DNA of 21,213 nucleotides from a virus. Positions within the stretch are counted from its first letter, which is position 1. Every line of letters begins with the position of its first letter. Below the pieces are notes generated by a model. That model had not been told where the DNA came from. It did no database searches and worked only from the letters and a program-made list of their open reading frames with translations. Location of the stretch: positions 1 through 21,213 of the IMG/VR virus record IMGVR_UViG_3300020465_000112. One strand, given 5' to 3'. This document shows positions 1-4,088 of this stretch, in pieces. The translations under genes and the position numbers were made by a program.

Positions 1-83
1 ACGCAACGAGTGAGATACTTAGACAAGGTGCAGATTTCCTACAAACTAACAACAATTCACCCCAAATCCAACGAGGTTATTAA
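1..83 (+). CDS. C-terminal end of an upstream gene (partial)
   Basis: Reading from base 3, an open frame runs in from the left edge and stops with TAA two bases before the next ATG. The visible tail is 26 residues, beginning ATSEILRQGADFL and ending in a polar, Asn/Gln-rich stretch. The tight junction with the next gene and the GAGGT within its last codons, well placed for that gene, fit a real gene end in an operon. The product cannot be recognised from this much. The other forward frame open here runs past the next gene's start and is less likely. Confidence 0.45.
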   Translation, partial: ATSEILRQGADFLQTNNNSPQIQRGY

Positions 84-85
84 TC

Positions 86-280
86 ATGTCACTACAATCT
101 GATTACGAATTTGAAAACAATCACAGGAAGATTGACCTCTATGAGTATCTAACTGAAGATGAATTAGAGTCAGTTACTAACATTTTTCTCGAAGCATTAG
201 CAAGGGAAGAGGGTATCACTCCAGACATATTTGAGATAGAAACTAACATTTTAGTCGAACCAGTTTACTTTAATAATTAA
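86..280 (+). CDS. small acidic hypothetical protein
   Basis: A 64-residue acidic protein with no membrane segment and no motif I recognise. It is rich in Glu/Asp with a predicted helical core (LTEDELESVTNIFLEALA). The start is supported by GAGGT at 73-77, eight bases before the ATG, and by the upstream frame ending two bases earlier. It opens a train of tiny same-strand genes running to 1160, a common arrangement in cyanophage accessory regions. Function unknown. Confidence 0.7.
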   Translation: MSLQSDYEFENNHRKIDLYEYLTEDELESVTNIFLEALAREEGITPDIFEIETNILVEPVYFNN

Positions 281-282
281 CA

Positions 283-414
283 ATGAACAGACCTGATTTG
301 CCCCCTATACTGAATACGAAAGAGTATCAATCTCTCGTAGATAAGTATAAATTAGAAGAAGAAAAGCAACGTAAATATTGTTATAAACCTTATCGTACTT
401 TACAGAATTACTAA
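283..414 (+). CDS. 43-residue hypothetical protein
   Basis: ATG two bases after the previous stop, 43 codons. The protein starts MNRPDLPPILNTKEY and has a charged middle (KYKLEEEKQRK) and a Tyr-rich end (CYKPYRTLQNY). There is no Shine-Dalgarno sequence, as for several neighbours, so translation probably relies on coupling to the upstream gene. The support is the tiling: the ORF fills the gap between two neighbouring ORFs exactly, with 2-nt spacers on both sides. Function unknown. Confidence 0.5.
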   Translation: MNRPDLPPILNTKEYQSLVDKYKLEEEKQRKYCYKPYRTLQNY

Positions 415-416
415 CT

Positions 417-566
417 ATGTGTTACGGAAATCTAAGAAACAAATTAACACCTTATTCCAAAAGTCGTAAGGAAAAGGTAATACAAACTATGCAAGAACAT
501 GATCCTAGTTTGTATAAAGAAATCATCCGTTATTTGCAGGATGGTAATTACTACAACCCTCTCTAA
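417..566 (+). CDS. 49-residue basic hypothetical protein
   Basis: ATG two bases after the preceding TAA. The N-terminal half is basic (RNKLTPYSKSRKEKV) and the second half reads as an amphipathic helix followed by an Asn/Tyr-rich tail (DGNYYNPL). The ORF sits between its neighbours with no overlap. If it is real, the longer ATG at 499 for the next gene is excluded, because that would overlap this gene by 68 nt. No family recognised. Confidence 0.5.
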   Translation: MCYGNLRNKLTPYSKSRKEKVIQTMQEHDPSLYKEIIRYLQDGNYYNPL

Positions 567-576
567 ATTACACCCC

Positions 577-777
577 ATGAATATTAACGAACTCGAAAGA
601 TTACAAGAGCAAGCAGTTAACTTATGCGAACTAATTGAAGACATAAGTGAAGATTACTGTGACAATAATCTGGTTAGTGGTGAACAATTCTATGTAATGT
701 TACGTGCGTTAGTTGATTGTAAACTGAAAGAATTTCCATTTGATTTTGATACTTTTGAGGAGGAGATTGATGACTAA
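577..777 (+). CDS. small acidic hypothetical protein
   Basis: A 66-residue acidic protein (MNINELERLQEQ...) with helical N-terminal and central segments and an Asp/Glu/Phe-rich tail (FPFDFDTFEEEIDD). The frame is open back to an ATG at 499, but that start would run deep into the preceding ORF and adds an uncharacteristic leader, so the ATG at 577 is preferred. The last 8 nt overlap the next gene, whose Shine-Dalgarno lies inside this coding region, implying translational coupling. Function unknown. Confidence 0.7.
   Translation: MNINELERLQEQAVNLCELIEDISEDYCDNNLVSGEQFYVMLRALVDCKLKEFPFDFDTFEEEIDD
758..765 (+). promoter_or_regulatory. Strong Shine-Dalgarno deciding the start at 770
   Basis: GAGGAGGA lies inside the end of the preceding gene and ends a few bases before the ATG at 770. 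It is the strongest ribosome binding site in the small-gene cluster. It favours 770 over the in-frame ATG at 740, which has no comparable site. Confidence 0.6.
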
Positions 778-982
778 AAGTAAGAAAACACAAGCACAAT
801 TATTAGAAGAAATTAGTTACAAACTGACTGTAATTATAGATCAGTTAGGTAACATTTTAGATTATCAACCGCCAGTAGAAGATGATAATCTAGAGGAGCA
901 ATATCCAGAACAAGTTAATAACAATAGAGGTGATTATTCTTCGTTATTTGGTGTAATTAGAGAGGATGATTTAGATGCTTAA
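770..982 (+). CDS. 70-residue acidic hypothetical protein
   Basis: Starts MTKSKKTQAQLLEEISYKL and has a basic leader, a helical segment (residues about 9-30) and a long acidic, Asn-rich C terminus. The start at 770 overlaps the previous stop by 8 nt and is preceded by a strong GAGGAGGA. The in-frame ATG at 740 would add a Leu/Arg leader and lacks such a site. The gene end overlaps the next start by 8 nt, the same geometry as at its own start. No recognised family; a soluble regulatory or host-takeover peptide is possible but not shown. Confidence 0.7.
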   Translation: MTKSKKTQAQLLEEISYKLTVIIDQLGNILDYQPPVEDDNLEEQYPEQVNNNRGDYSSLFGVIREDDLDA

Positions 983-1160
983 GTGTATACAAGATGGATA
1001 CAATTTACTCTTCTGGGTATTCGTTATTATATGCTTATATGGGAGTGGTAATAGTCAACAATTAGAAGAGGATTACACATCAGTAAGTAATAACAATATA
1101 GAGGTAATAAGGACAGAAAGTAATACTGAGTGGGGCAGTATTACAGACCCACGTTATTAA
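975..1160 (+). CDS. small single-pass membrane protein
   Basis: A 61-residue protein with one hydrophobic segment at residues about 11-23 (LLFWVFVIICLYG) followed by a polar, acidic Ser/Asn/Glu-rich tail. This looks like a single membrane helix or an uncleaved signal anchor. The Cys in VIIC is not a good lipobox because the preceding residue is Ile. AGAGG at 961-965 sits nine bases ahead of the ATG, and the start overlaps the previous stop by 8 nt. It is the last gene of the tiny-gene train and is followed 38 nt later by a terminator. Function unknown. Confidence 0.65.
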   Translation: MLKCIQDGYNLLFWVFVIICLYGSGNSQQLEEDYTSVSNNNIEVIRTESNTEWGSITDPRY

Positions 1161-1197
1161 CAAACCTGTGGAAAACTATTGTACTAAATGTTAATGA

Positions 1198-1221
1198 AGA
1201 TCCTTTAATTAGGGTCTTTTT
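1198..1221 (+). terminator. Intrinsic terminator after the small-gene cluster
   Basis: AGATCC at 1198-1203 pairs with GGGTCT at 1212-1217 (six pairs, one G-U) around an 8-nt loop, and a run of five T follows at 1217-1221. It lies 38 nt after the last small gene and shares the GGGTCTTTTT half with the stronger terminator at 3736-3758. Confidence 0.65.
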
Positions 1222-1269
1222 AGTATCAATTAATACACAAATCATTTAAATAACTATTAAAAATGGTCA

Positions 1270-1277
1270 TATAAATA
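1270..1277 (+). promoter_or_regulatory. Candidate late promoter TATAAATA
   Basis: TATAAATA matches the T4 late promoter core and the NATAAATA form reported for cyanophages. No sizeable gene follows for more than 360 bp; the first downstream ATG of interest is the 21-codon ORF at 1309. The octamer is AT-rich, so a chance match is possible. Confidence 0.35.
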
Positions 1278-1308
1278 GGGTTGCCTTGTTTATATCTTTT
1301 CCACAAGT

Positions 1309-1374
1309 ATGTGTAAAAAGTGTATAAAAAGGGGGAAAAGGTTGTGGAATAAGTTGTTAATAACTGTTGTGTAA
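1309..1374 (+). CDS. possible 21-residue CxxC micro-ORF
   Basis: Begins MCKKCIKRGKR and ends LLITVV: a CxxC pair, a strongly basic stretch and a hydrophobic tail. It has no Shine-Dalgarno, but its ATG lies 31 nt past the TATAAATA octamer, close to the 29-nt spacing at gp25. It overlaps two of the DnaA-box-like sites. At this length chance is a serious alternative. Confidence 0.15.
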   Translation: MCKKCIKRGKRLWNKLLITVV

Positions 1375-1445
1375 TTGTGTTTTTAATTGATAGTTTAAGT
1401 GTTGTAATAAGTGGTGAATTAATGATAGTTTTTGTAGTGATCTAA

Positions 1446-1475
1446 GCGAGCGTAGTATAACACGAGCGAGCGAGG
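1446..1475. repeat. GCGAGCG short repeats
   Basis: GCGAGCG occurs at 1446-1452 and again at 1466-1472, the second inside the longer run GAGCGAGCGAG at 1464-1474. The 30-bp block is a GC-rich island in very AT-rich DNA. Its right edge (CGAGG at 1471-1475) can pair with CCTCG at 1486-1490. Purpose unknown; a protein-binding site is one possibility. Confidence 0.35.
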
Positions 1476-1528
1476 ATTACAAGACCCTCGGTAACATTTT
1501 GTAGCACTAATACCAAACCAGTTCAGTA

Positions 1529-1556
1529 TAAACTAGAACCATATAGTTTAGGTTCT
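1529..1556 (+). promoter_or_regulatory. Two interlocking, mutually exclusive inverted repeats
   Basis: TAAACTA (1529-1535) is the reverse complement of TAGTTTA (1544-1550), and AGAACC (1535-1540) is the reverse complement of GGTTCT (1551-1556). The arms alternate, so in RNA or extruded DNA only one hairpin can form fully. The element ends 28 bp upstream of the sigma-70 -35 box, so it would not be in that promoter's transcript. It may act as a DNA operator or in read-through RNA. Confidence 0.3.
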
Positions 1557-1584
1557 TATATAATAACAAACAGACACACAGTAC

Positions 1585-1613
1585 TTGACAGATAGTGGGT
1601 TTATTTGTATAAT
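1585..1613 (+). promoter_or_regulatory. Consensus sigma-70 promoter
   Basis: TTGACA at 1585-1590 and TATAAT at 1608-1613 with a 17-bp spacer, a perfect bacterial consensus. It lies 29 bp ahead of the ATG at 1643 and should be read by the unmodified host RNA polymerase, as expected for early phage genes. Confidence 0.8.
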
Positions 1614-1642
1614 AATAGTAACACTTTCTATGACCTAATCTG

Positions 1643-1816
1643 ATGACAGTTCTTTACAATCAGGCAGTTAAAAAGAAGACCAGAATAACACTTGAAGTAG
1701 AGACACTAAATGACTTTAATCCGCACCAAATTGACTGGAGAAAAGTATTACAATTAGATGACAATGAAACCGTAGAAAGTTATACTGAAGAACTGGATAT
1801 TCCATGCGTATGGTAA
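1643..1816 (+). CDS. 57-residue early-type hypothetical protein
   Basis: Starts MTVLYNQAVKKKTRITLEVE and carries LNDFNPHQIDWRKVL in the middle and an acidic EELDIPCVW end. It resembles, from memory, small conserved hypothetical proteins of cyanophage early regions, though no function is known to me. There is no Shine-Dalgarno; the first ATG downstream of the -10 box, at 1630, encodes only two residues before a stop, so 1643 is the sensible start. The consensus promoter at 1585-1613 lies directly upstream, making this the clearest early gene in the window. Confidence 0.65.
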   Translation: MTVLYNQAVKKKTRITLEVETLNDFNPHQIDWRKVLQLDDNETVESYTEELDIPCVW

Positions 1817-1905
1817 CAGTGTAGACAGTCAAATCTGTGAGGAGTTGTTGTTACTTATGGGGGACCTCTAAAGTGTACCTATAGTGTAGAATCGTATTAC
1901 CTAAA

Positions 1906-2034
1906 ATGTCAAACAGTCCTGCACAGTTTGTATCAGTTAACTTCGCCAATTTTCTGCTAGATAGTGCATCTAATGGCACCGAAATCTTAGCGGTATTAGA
2001 TGATCTTTATGAGGTGCAATCTACCCCCTTATAA
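1906..2034 (+). CDS. 42-residue hypothetical protein
   Basis: Reads MSNSPAQFVSVNFANFLLDS, then a Ser/Asn/Gly turn and an amphipathic segment (TEILAVLDDLYEV). Codon choice and composition look coding. It is 89 nt downstream of the previous gene and probably shares its transcript from the 1585 promoter. There is no Shine-Dalgarno and no recognised family. Confidence 0.5.
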   Translation: MSNSPAQFVSVNFANFLLDSASNGTEILAVLDDLYEVQSTPL

Positions 2035-2054
2035 GTAACACAAATATAACAGTG

Positions 2055-2088
2055 ATTACCCCTTAGTTGTTGACAGTTAAGGGGTGAT
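2055..2088 (+). promoter_or_regulatory. Hairpin covering the -35 box and a possible ribosome binding site
   Basis: ATTACCCCTTA (2055-2065) pairs with TAAGGGGTGAT (2078-2088) over 11 positions, one of them G-U, around a 12-nt loop. The loop contains the TTGACA -35 box. The 3' arm contains AAGGGG, a possible Shine-Dalgarno for the ATG at 2098. As DNA it could be an operator, as RNA a translational lock. No T tract follows, so it is not an intrinsic terminator. Confidence 0.5.
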
Positions 2089-2099
2089 AATGTTATAAT
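2070..2099 (+). promoter_or_regulatory. Sigma-70 promoter with 18-bp spacer
   Basis: TTGACA at 2070-2075 and TATAAT at 2094-2099, both perfect hexamers with an 18-bp spacer. Transcription would begin near 2106, leaving a leader of about 180 nt before the gene at 2289. The -10 box overlaps the ATG of a 24-codon ORF, so the promoter and that ORF cannot serve one another. Confidence 0.7.
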
Positions 2100-2172
2100 G
2101 TTAAATGATGCGTATTGGCAGTTATTTGCGCCTTATGTGTTATGCGGCGGCGTTGCGATGCCCGTGGCTTAA
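2098..2172 (+). CDS. possible 24-residue hydrophobic micro-protein
   Basis: MLNDAYWQLFAPYVLC followed by GGVAMPVA. The product would be a short hydrophobic peptide. Its codons are unusually GC-rich at third positions (GCG, TGC, GGC, GTG, CCC), unlike most of the phage genes here. AAGGGG at 2079-2084 is a possible Shine-Dalgarno. It would have to be translated from a transcript started upstream, because the -10 box at 2094-2099 overlaps its start codon. The GC-rich block could instead belong to a structured RNA. Confidence 0.25.
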   Translation: MLNDAYWQLFAPYVLCGGVAMPVA

Positions 2173-2288
2173 AACGGATAGAGACCCTAACCTACAGAGG
2201 TGACAATTCGAGATGTATATATAAAAATCTTCGAAATTTTTTTTGACCTTTTTAGGTTTCTATATAAAAAAATCCCCCCATATTTTTC

Positions 2289-2519
2289 ATGGACAATACC
2301 ACTTATCACATCTATGCAAAAGATAGAGTGTTATATTGTAATTTGGATGAAGATGAGTTTGAAGAAAAATGGGAGTTATTGCAAGTTATGGTAGGGTTGC
2401 TCAAAACAGAATATACCGAAAGAGATTTGTCATATATTAAACTAGGACCAAAGTGCGGAGTGGGTGGACCAGGTAGAGTTATTCAGAAAACGCCCATGTG
2501 GGAAGAAGATTCGTATTGA
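2289..2519 (+). CDS. conserved cyanophage-type small hypothetical protein
   Basis: A 76-residue acidic protein. The N-terminal half (TTYHIYAKDRVLYCNLDEDE, then FEEKWELLQ and VGLLKTEY) resembles, from memory, a short protein seen repeatedly in T4-like cyanophages. The C-terminal part has a Gly-rich turn (CGVGGPGR) and ends EEDSY. It has no Shine-Dalgarno; an AT-rich leader with a run of C lies just ahead. A GTG-started ORF from 2200 overlaps it in another frame and is judged spurious. Probably expressed early from the promoter at 2070. Function unknown. Confidence 0.7.
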   Translation: MDNTTYHIYAKDRVLYCNLDEDEFEEKWELLQVMVGLLKTEYTERDLSYIKLGPKCGVGGPGRVIQKTPMWEEDSY

Positions 2520-2538
2520 CCGCCCTTGGGATTTTTTA

Positions 2539-2567
2539 TTGACATACTACATAAAATACACTATAAT
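2539..2567 (+). promoter_or_regulatory. Consensus sigma-70 promoter
   Basis: TTGACA at 2539-2544 and TATAAT at 2562-2567 with a 17-bp spacer, again a perfect consensus. It sits 23 bp ahead of the glycosyltransferase-like gene and would drive 2591-3731 down to the terminator at 3736. Confidence 0.8.
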
Positions 2568-2590
2568 TGAAATGAAGGTATTAAAAAATT

Positions 2591-3391
2591 ATGGCAAAAG
2601 GATTTACTGTTAAAGCTGCTAGTCCCAAAGCAAAAGCAAAAGACGAATGGGATATAGATGCAATCAAAGCAAGAATGAAAGGTAAAGCAATTGTCTTTTG
2701 CCTACCTGGTAGAGGAGTATCATATACTTACTTAAAGAATTTCGTACAACTATGTTTTGACATGGTTCAGAATCAGATGAGTATTCAGATATCTCAGGAT
2801 TACTCATCAATGGTAAACTTTGCAAGATGTAAGTGTCTTGGAGCAAATGTATTACGTGGTAAAGATCAGATTCCTTGGGACGGGAAATTAAACTACGATT
2901 ATCAATTATGGATTGACTCGGATATTGTCTTTGACACAAACAAATTCTGGCAGTTATGCGATCTTGCATGTCCCGCAGAAGCAGAGAACGAAGATGGTTC
3001 TATAGACGATGACAAGTGCCGTAAGATCACTGCTGGTTGGTATGCTACTGAGGACGGCAAGACAACCTCTGTTGCACATTGGTTAGATGAAGAGGACTTC
3101 CGCAAGAATGGTGGAGTTATGAACCATGAGACTGTGGAATCGATCAGTAAGCGTAAGAAACCTTTCACTGTAGATTACACAGGTTTTGGTTGGGTTATGA
3201 TTAAGCACGGCGTATTTGAACAACTTCCTTATCCTTGGTTTGCTCCAAAGATGCAAGTATTCGAATCAGGTGCAGTTCAAGATATGTGCGGCGAAGACGT
3301 ATCGTTCTGTCTTGACTGTATTGAGGAAGGCATGGATATTTGGTGCGATCCTCGTATTCGTGTAGGGCACGAAAAAACTCGTGTTATCTAA
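2591..3391 (+). CDS. glycosyltransferase-like protein (GT-A type)
   Basis: A 266-residue soluble protein with the layout of a nucleotide-sugar glycosyltransferase: a basic N-terminal leader, a first beta-strand/loop (AIVFCLPGRG, residues 33-42) expected to bind the nucleotide, the metal-binding DxD-type motif in LWIDSDIVF (109-111), a GED motif at 234-236 of the kind that supplies the catalytic base, and a late GHEK (His260) that could be a metal ligand. Similar genes, annotated as glycosyltransferases, occur in marine T4-like phages. The substrate is unknown; candidates are virion proteins, DNA bases or host surface glycans. It has its own promoter and is joined to the next gene by TAATG. 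Seven of about ten Arg codons are CGN, unlike the AGA-dominated structural genes. The assignment rests on motifs. Confidence 0.65.
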   Translation: MAKGFTVKAASPKAKAKDEWDIDAIKARMKGKAIVFCLPGRGVSYTYLKNFVQLCFDMVQNQMSIQISQDYSSMVNFARCKCLGANVLRGKDQIPWDGKLNYDYQLWIDSDIVFDTNKFWQLCDLACPAEAENEDGSIDDDKCRKITAGWYATEDGKTTSVAHWLDEEDFRKNGGVMNHETVESISKRKKPFTVDYTGFGWVMIKHGVFEQLPYPWFAPKMQVFESGAVQDMCGEDVSFCLDCIEEGMDIWCDPRIRVGHEKTRVI

Positions 3392-3576
3392 TGGAAAAGA
3401 ATCTACAGAAATGGGCAGATTCGCATTTGCCCAATAAGACTTCAGAAGACCTTTGGGATCTCCAAGCAGCGATTCTCACCGAATTGTCTCGTAGGGATGA
3501 TGTACAATATCAGGTGCGTGTCTCGAAGGAATCTTTAGATAACAAATTTAAACAACTACGTATAGGAACAACTTAA
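3391..3576 (+). CDS. 61-residue hypothetical protein
   Basis: Starts MEKNLQKWADSHLPNKTSED and reads as two helices (WDLQAAILTELSRRD and KESLDNKFKQL). The start codon overlaps the glycosyltransferase stop in a TAATG, showing translational coupling. The in-frame ATG at 3340 lies inside the upstream gene and is not favoured. The end overlaps the next gene in a second TAATG. No known family. Confidence 0.7.
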   Translation: MEKNLQKWADSHLPNKTSEDLWDLQAAILTELSRRDDVQYQVRVSKESLDNKFKQLRIGTT

Positions 3577-3731
3577 TGCCAGTTAAAACAAAACAAGGAT
3601 CATGGGGCGCAACAGAGTTCGTTGAATCGACCCCAAAAAAATCTCGACAGGGAAATGGAAAACATACCAAGTATGCGGCAACCTCTCGTAACTCGGCTCG
3701 TAAGAAATACCGAGGACAAGGCAAAACATAA
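3576..3731 (+). CDS. 51-residue basic cyanophage protein
   Basis: A small, strongly basic protein starting MPVKTKQGSWGATEFVESTP, with a Lys/Arg/Gly/Asn-rich second half (KKSRQGNGKHTKY, RKKYRGQGKT). It resembles, from memory, a short basic protein recurrent in T4-like cyanophages. The composition suggests nucleic-acid binding, which is inference only. It begins in a TAATG overlap with the previous gene and ends four bases before the terminator stem, so it closes this operon. Confidence 0.65.
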   Translation: MPVKTKQGSWGATEFVESTPKKSRQGNGKHTKYAATSRNSARKKYRGQGKT

Positions 3732-3735
3732 TTAC

Positions 3736-3758
3736 AAGACCCGTTAAGGGTCTTTTTT
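3736..3758 (+). terminator. Strong intrinsic terminator
   Basis: AAGACCC (3736-3742), five-base loop GTTAA, GGGTCTT (3748-3754), with the T run continuing to 3758. The stem is seven perfect pairs. It separates the glycosyltransferase operon from the late structural genes. Confidence 0.9.
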
Positions 3759-3811
3759 ATTGCGTTTCAGAGACACTTATATGCCCCTAGAAGGATTGTT
3801 TACTACGTTTT

Positions 3812-4039
3812 ATGAATATTCGTATAAGTGCTATTATAACTAATGTTAGTATCGTTAATTTTGGCGAAAAAATGGAAAACTCTAATAAGAAAATGCTTCG
3901 AGAAATAGCAAATGACCAATTAACACCTAAGAAATACGATTTTAAAGTCCAAAATGACCTATATGAGAAGAGAAAAGATGATTTTGAGGAAGATGGACTA
4001 GATTATGACATCGATTCTATACCTCTTGCAGAATTTTAG
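3812..4039 (+). CDS. small acidic hypothetical protein, start uncertain
   Basis: A 75-codon frame, acidic towards the C terminus (KRKDDFEEDGLDYDIDSIPL). The first 20 codons give a hydrophobic, Ile-rich leader unlike the charged remainder. An internal ATG at 3872 (MENSNKKMLREIANDQ, 55 residues) may be the true start. Neither start has a clear Shine-Dalgarno; AAGGA at 3791-3795 is too far from 3812. The gene stands alone between the terminator and the late promoter ahead of gp25. Function unknown. Confidence 0.5.
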   Translation: MNIRISAIITNVSIVNFGEKMENSNKKMLREIANDQLTPKKYDFKVQNDLYEKRKDDFEEDGLDYDIDSIPLAEF

Positions 4040-4051
4040 TATATAAACCTT

Positions 4052-4059
4052 AATAAATA
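4052..4059 (+). promoter_or_regulatory. Late promoter AATAAATA ahead of gp25
   Basis: AATAAATA within CTTAATAAATAAA fits the NATAAATA late promoter of T4-like cyanophages. It lies 29 bp before the gp25 start. Nearly the same string (TTTAATAAATAAA) precedes gp8, which supports a functional site. Confidence 0.65.
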
Positions 4060-4088
4060 AATTATAATTGTAATATCTTCCACATTCC

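Larger units (their letters stand above)
1167..1351. other. Cluster of DnaA-box-like 9-mers
   Basis: TTTTCCACA occurs exactly at 1297-1305 (+) and 1167-1175 (-). One-mismatch versions occur at 1310-1318 (-, TTTTACACA) and 1343-1351 (-, TATTCCACA). TTTTCCACA is, as I recall, the consensus DnaA box reported for cyanobacteria, one base from the E. coli TTATCCACA. The surrounding sequence is very AT-rich. This may be a replication-associated site or a DnaA-binding regulatory site; neither is proven, and AT-rich DNA raises the chance rate of such matches. Confidence 0.35.
1161..1642. other. 482-bp AT-rich regulatory gap
   Basis: No convincing gene on either strand. The gap holds a terminator hairpin (1198-1221), a late-promoter octamer (1270-1277), DnaA-box-like 9-mers (1167-1351), GAGCGAGCGAG-type repeats (1446-1475), a pair of competing inverted repeats (1529-1556) and a consensus sigma-70 promoter (1585-1613). 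The only ORF worth naming is a 21-codon one at 1309-1374. AGGGTCTT at 1211-1218 is the exact reverse complement of AAGACCCT at 1481-1488. Confidence 0.7.

Noticed and set aside
499-576. Upstream start for the gene at 577
   Set aside because: It would overlap the ORF at 417-566 by 68 nt; the ATG at 577 fits the tiling of neighbours.
740-769. Upstream start for the gene at 770
   Set aside because: No ribosome site and a Leu/Arg leader, whereas GAGGAGGA directly precedes 770.
1529-1556. H-type pseudoknot
   Set aside because: The alternating arms have no linker bases, so both stems cannot form at full length; kept only as competing hairpins.
2105-2203. 32-codon ORF starting with a double ATG
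   Set aside because: It overlaps the better-looking 24-codon frame at 2098, starts right at the predicted transcription start, and reads as an Arg/Leu/Cys-rich chance frame over the GC-rich block.
2100-2215. tRNA-like or structured RNA gene in the GC-rich leader
   Set aside because: I looked for acceptor, anticodon and T-arm features; the GACAATTCGA string is not a proper T arm and no cloverleaf forms.
2236-2268. Possible promoter TTGACC...TATATA before the gene at 2289
   Set aside because: The spacer is only 12-14 bp, and homopolymer-rich AT DNA gives such matches easily.
2200-2394. 64-codon GTG-started ORF
   Set aside because: It overlaps the better gene at 2289 in another frame, has no properly spaced Shine-Dalgarno, and its Phe/Ile/Lys-rich product follows from AT-rich DNA.
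2520-2538. Possible terminator CCGCCCTTGGGATTTTTT
   Set aside because: CCC and GGG are separated by only two bases, too short a loop for a stable hairpin, despite the T run.
2664-3168. Two minus-strand ORFs opposite the glycosyltransferase gene
   Set aside because: They are mirror frames of a well-supported + strand gene, with Ser/Cys-rich products and no start signals.
3340-3390. Upstream start for the gene at 3391
   Set aside because: It lies inside the glycosyltransferase gene; the TAATG at 3389-3393 is the normal coupled start.
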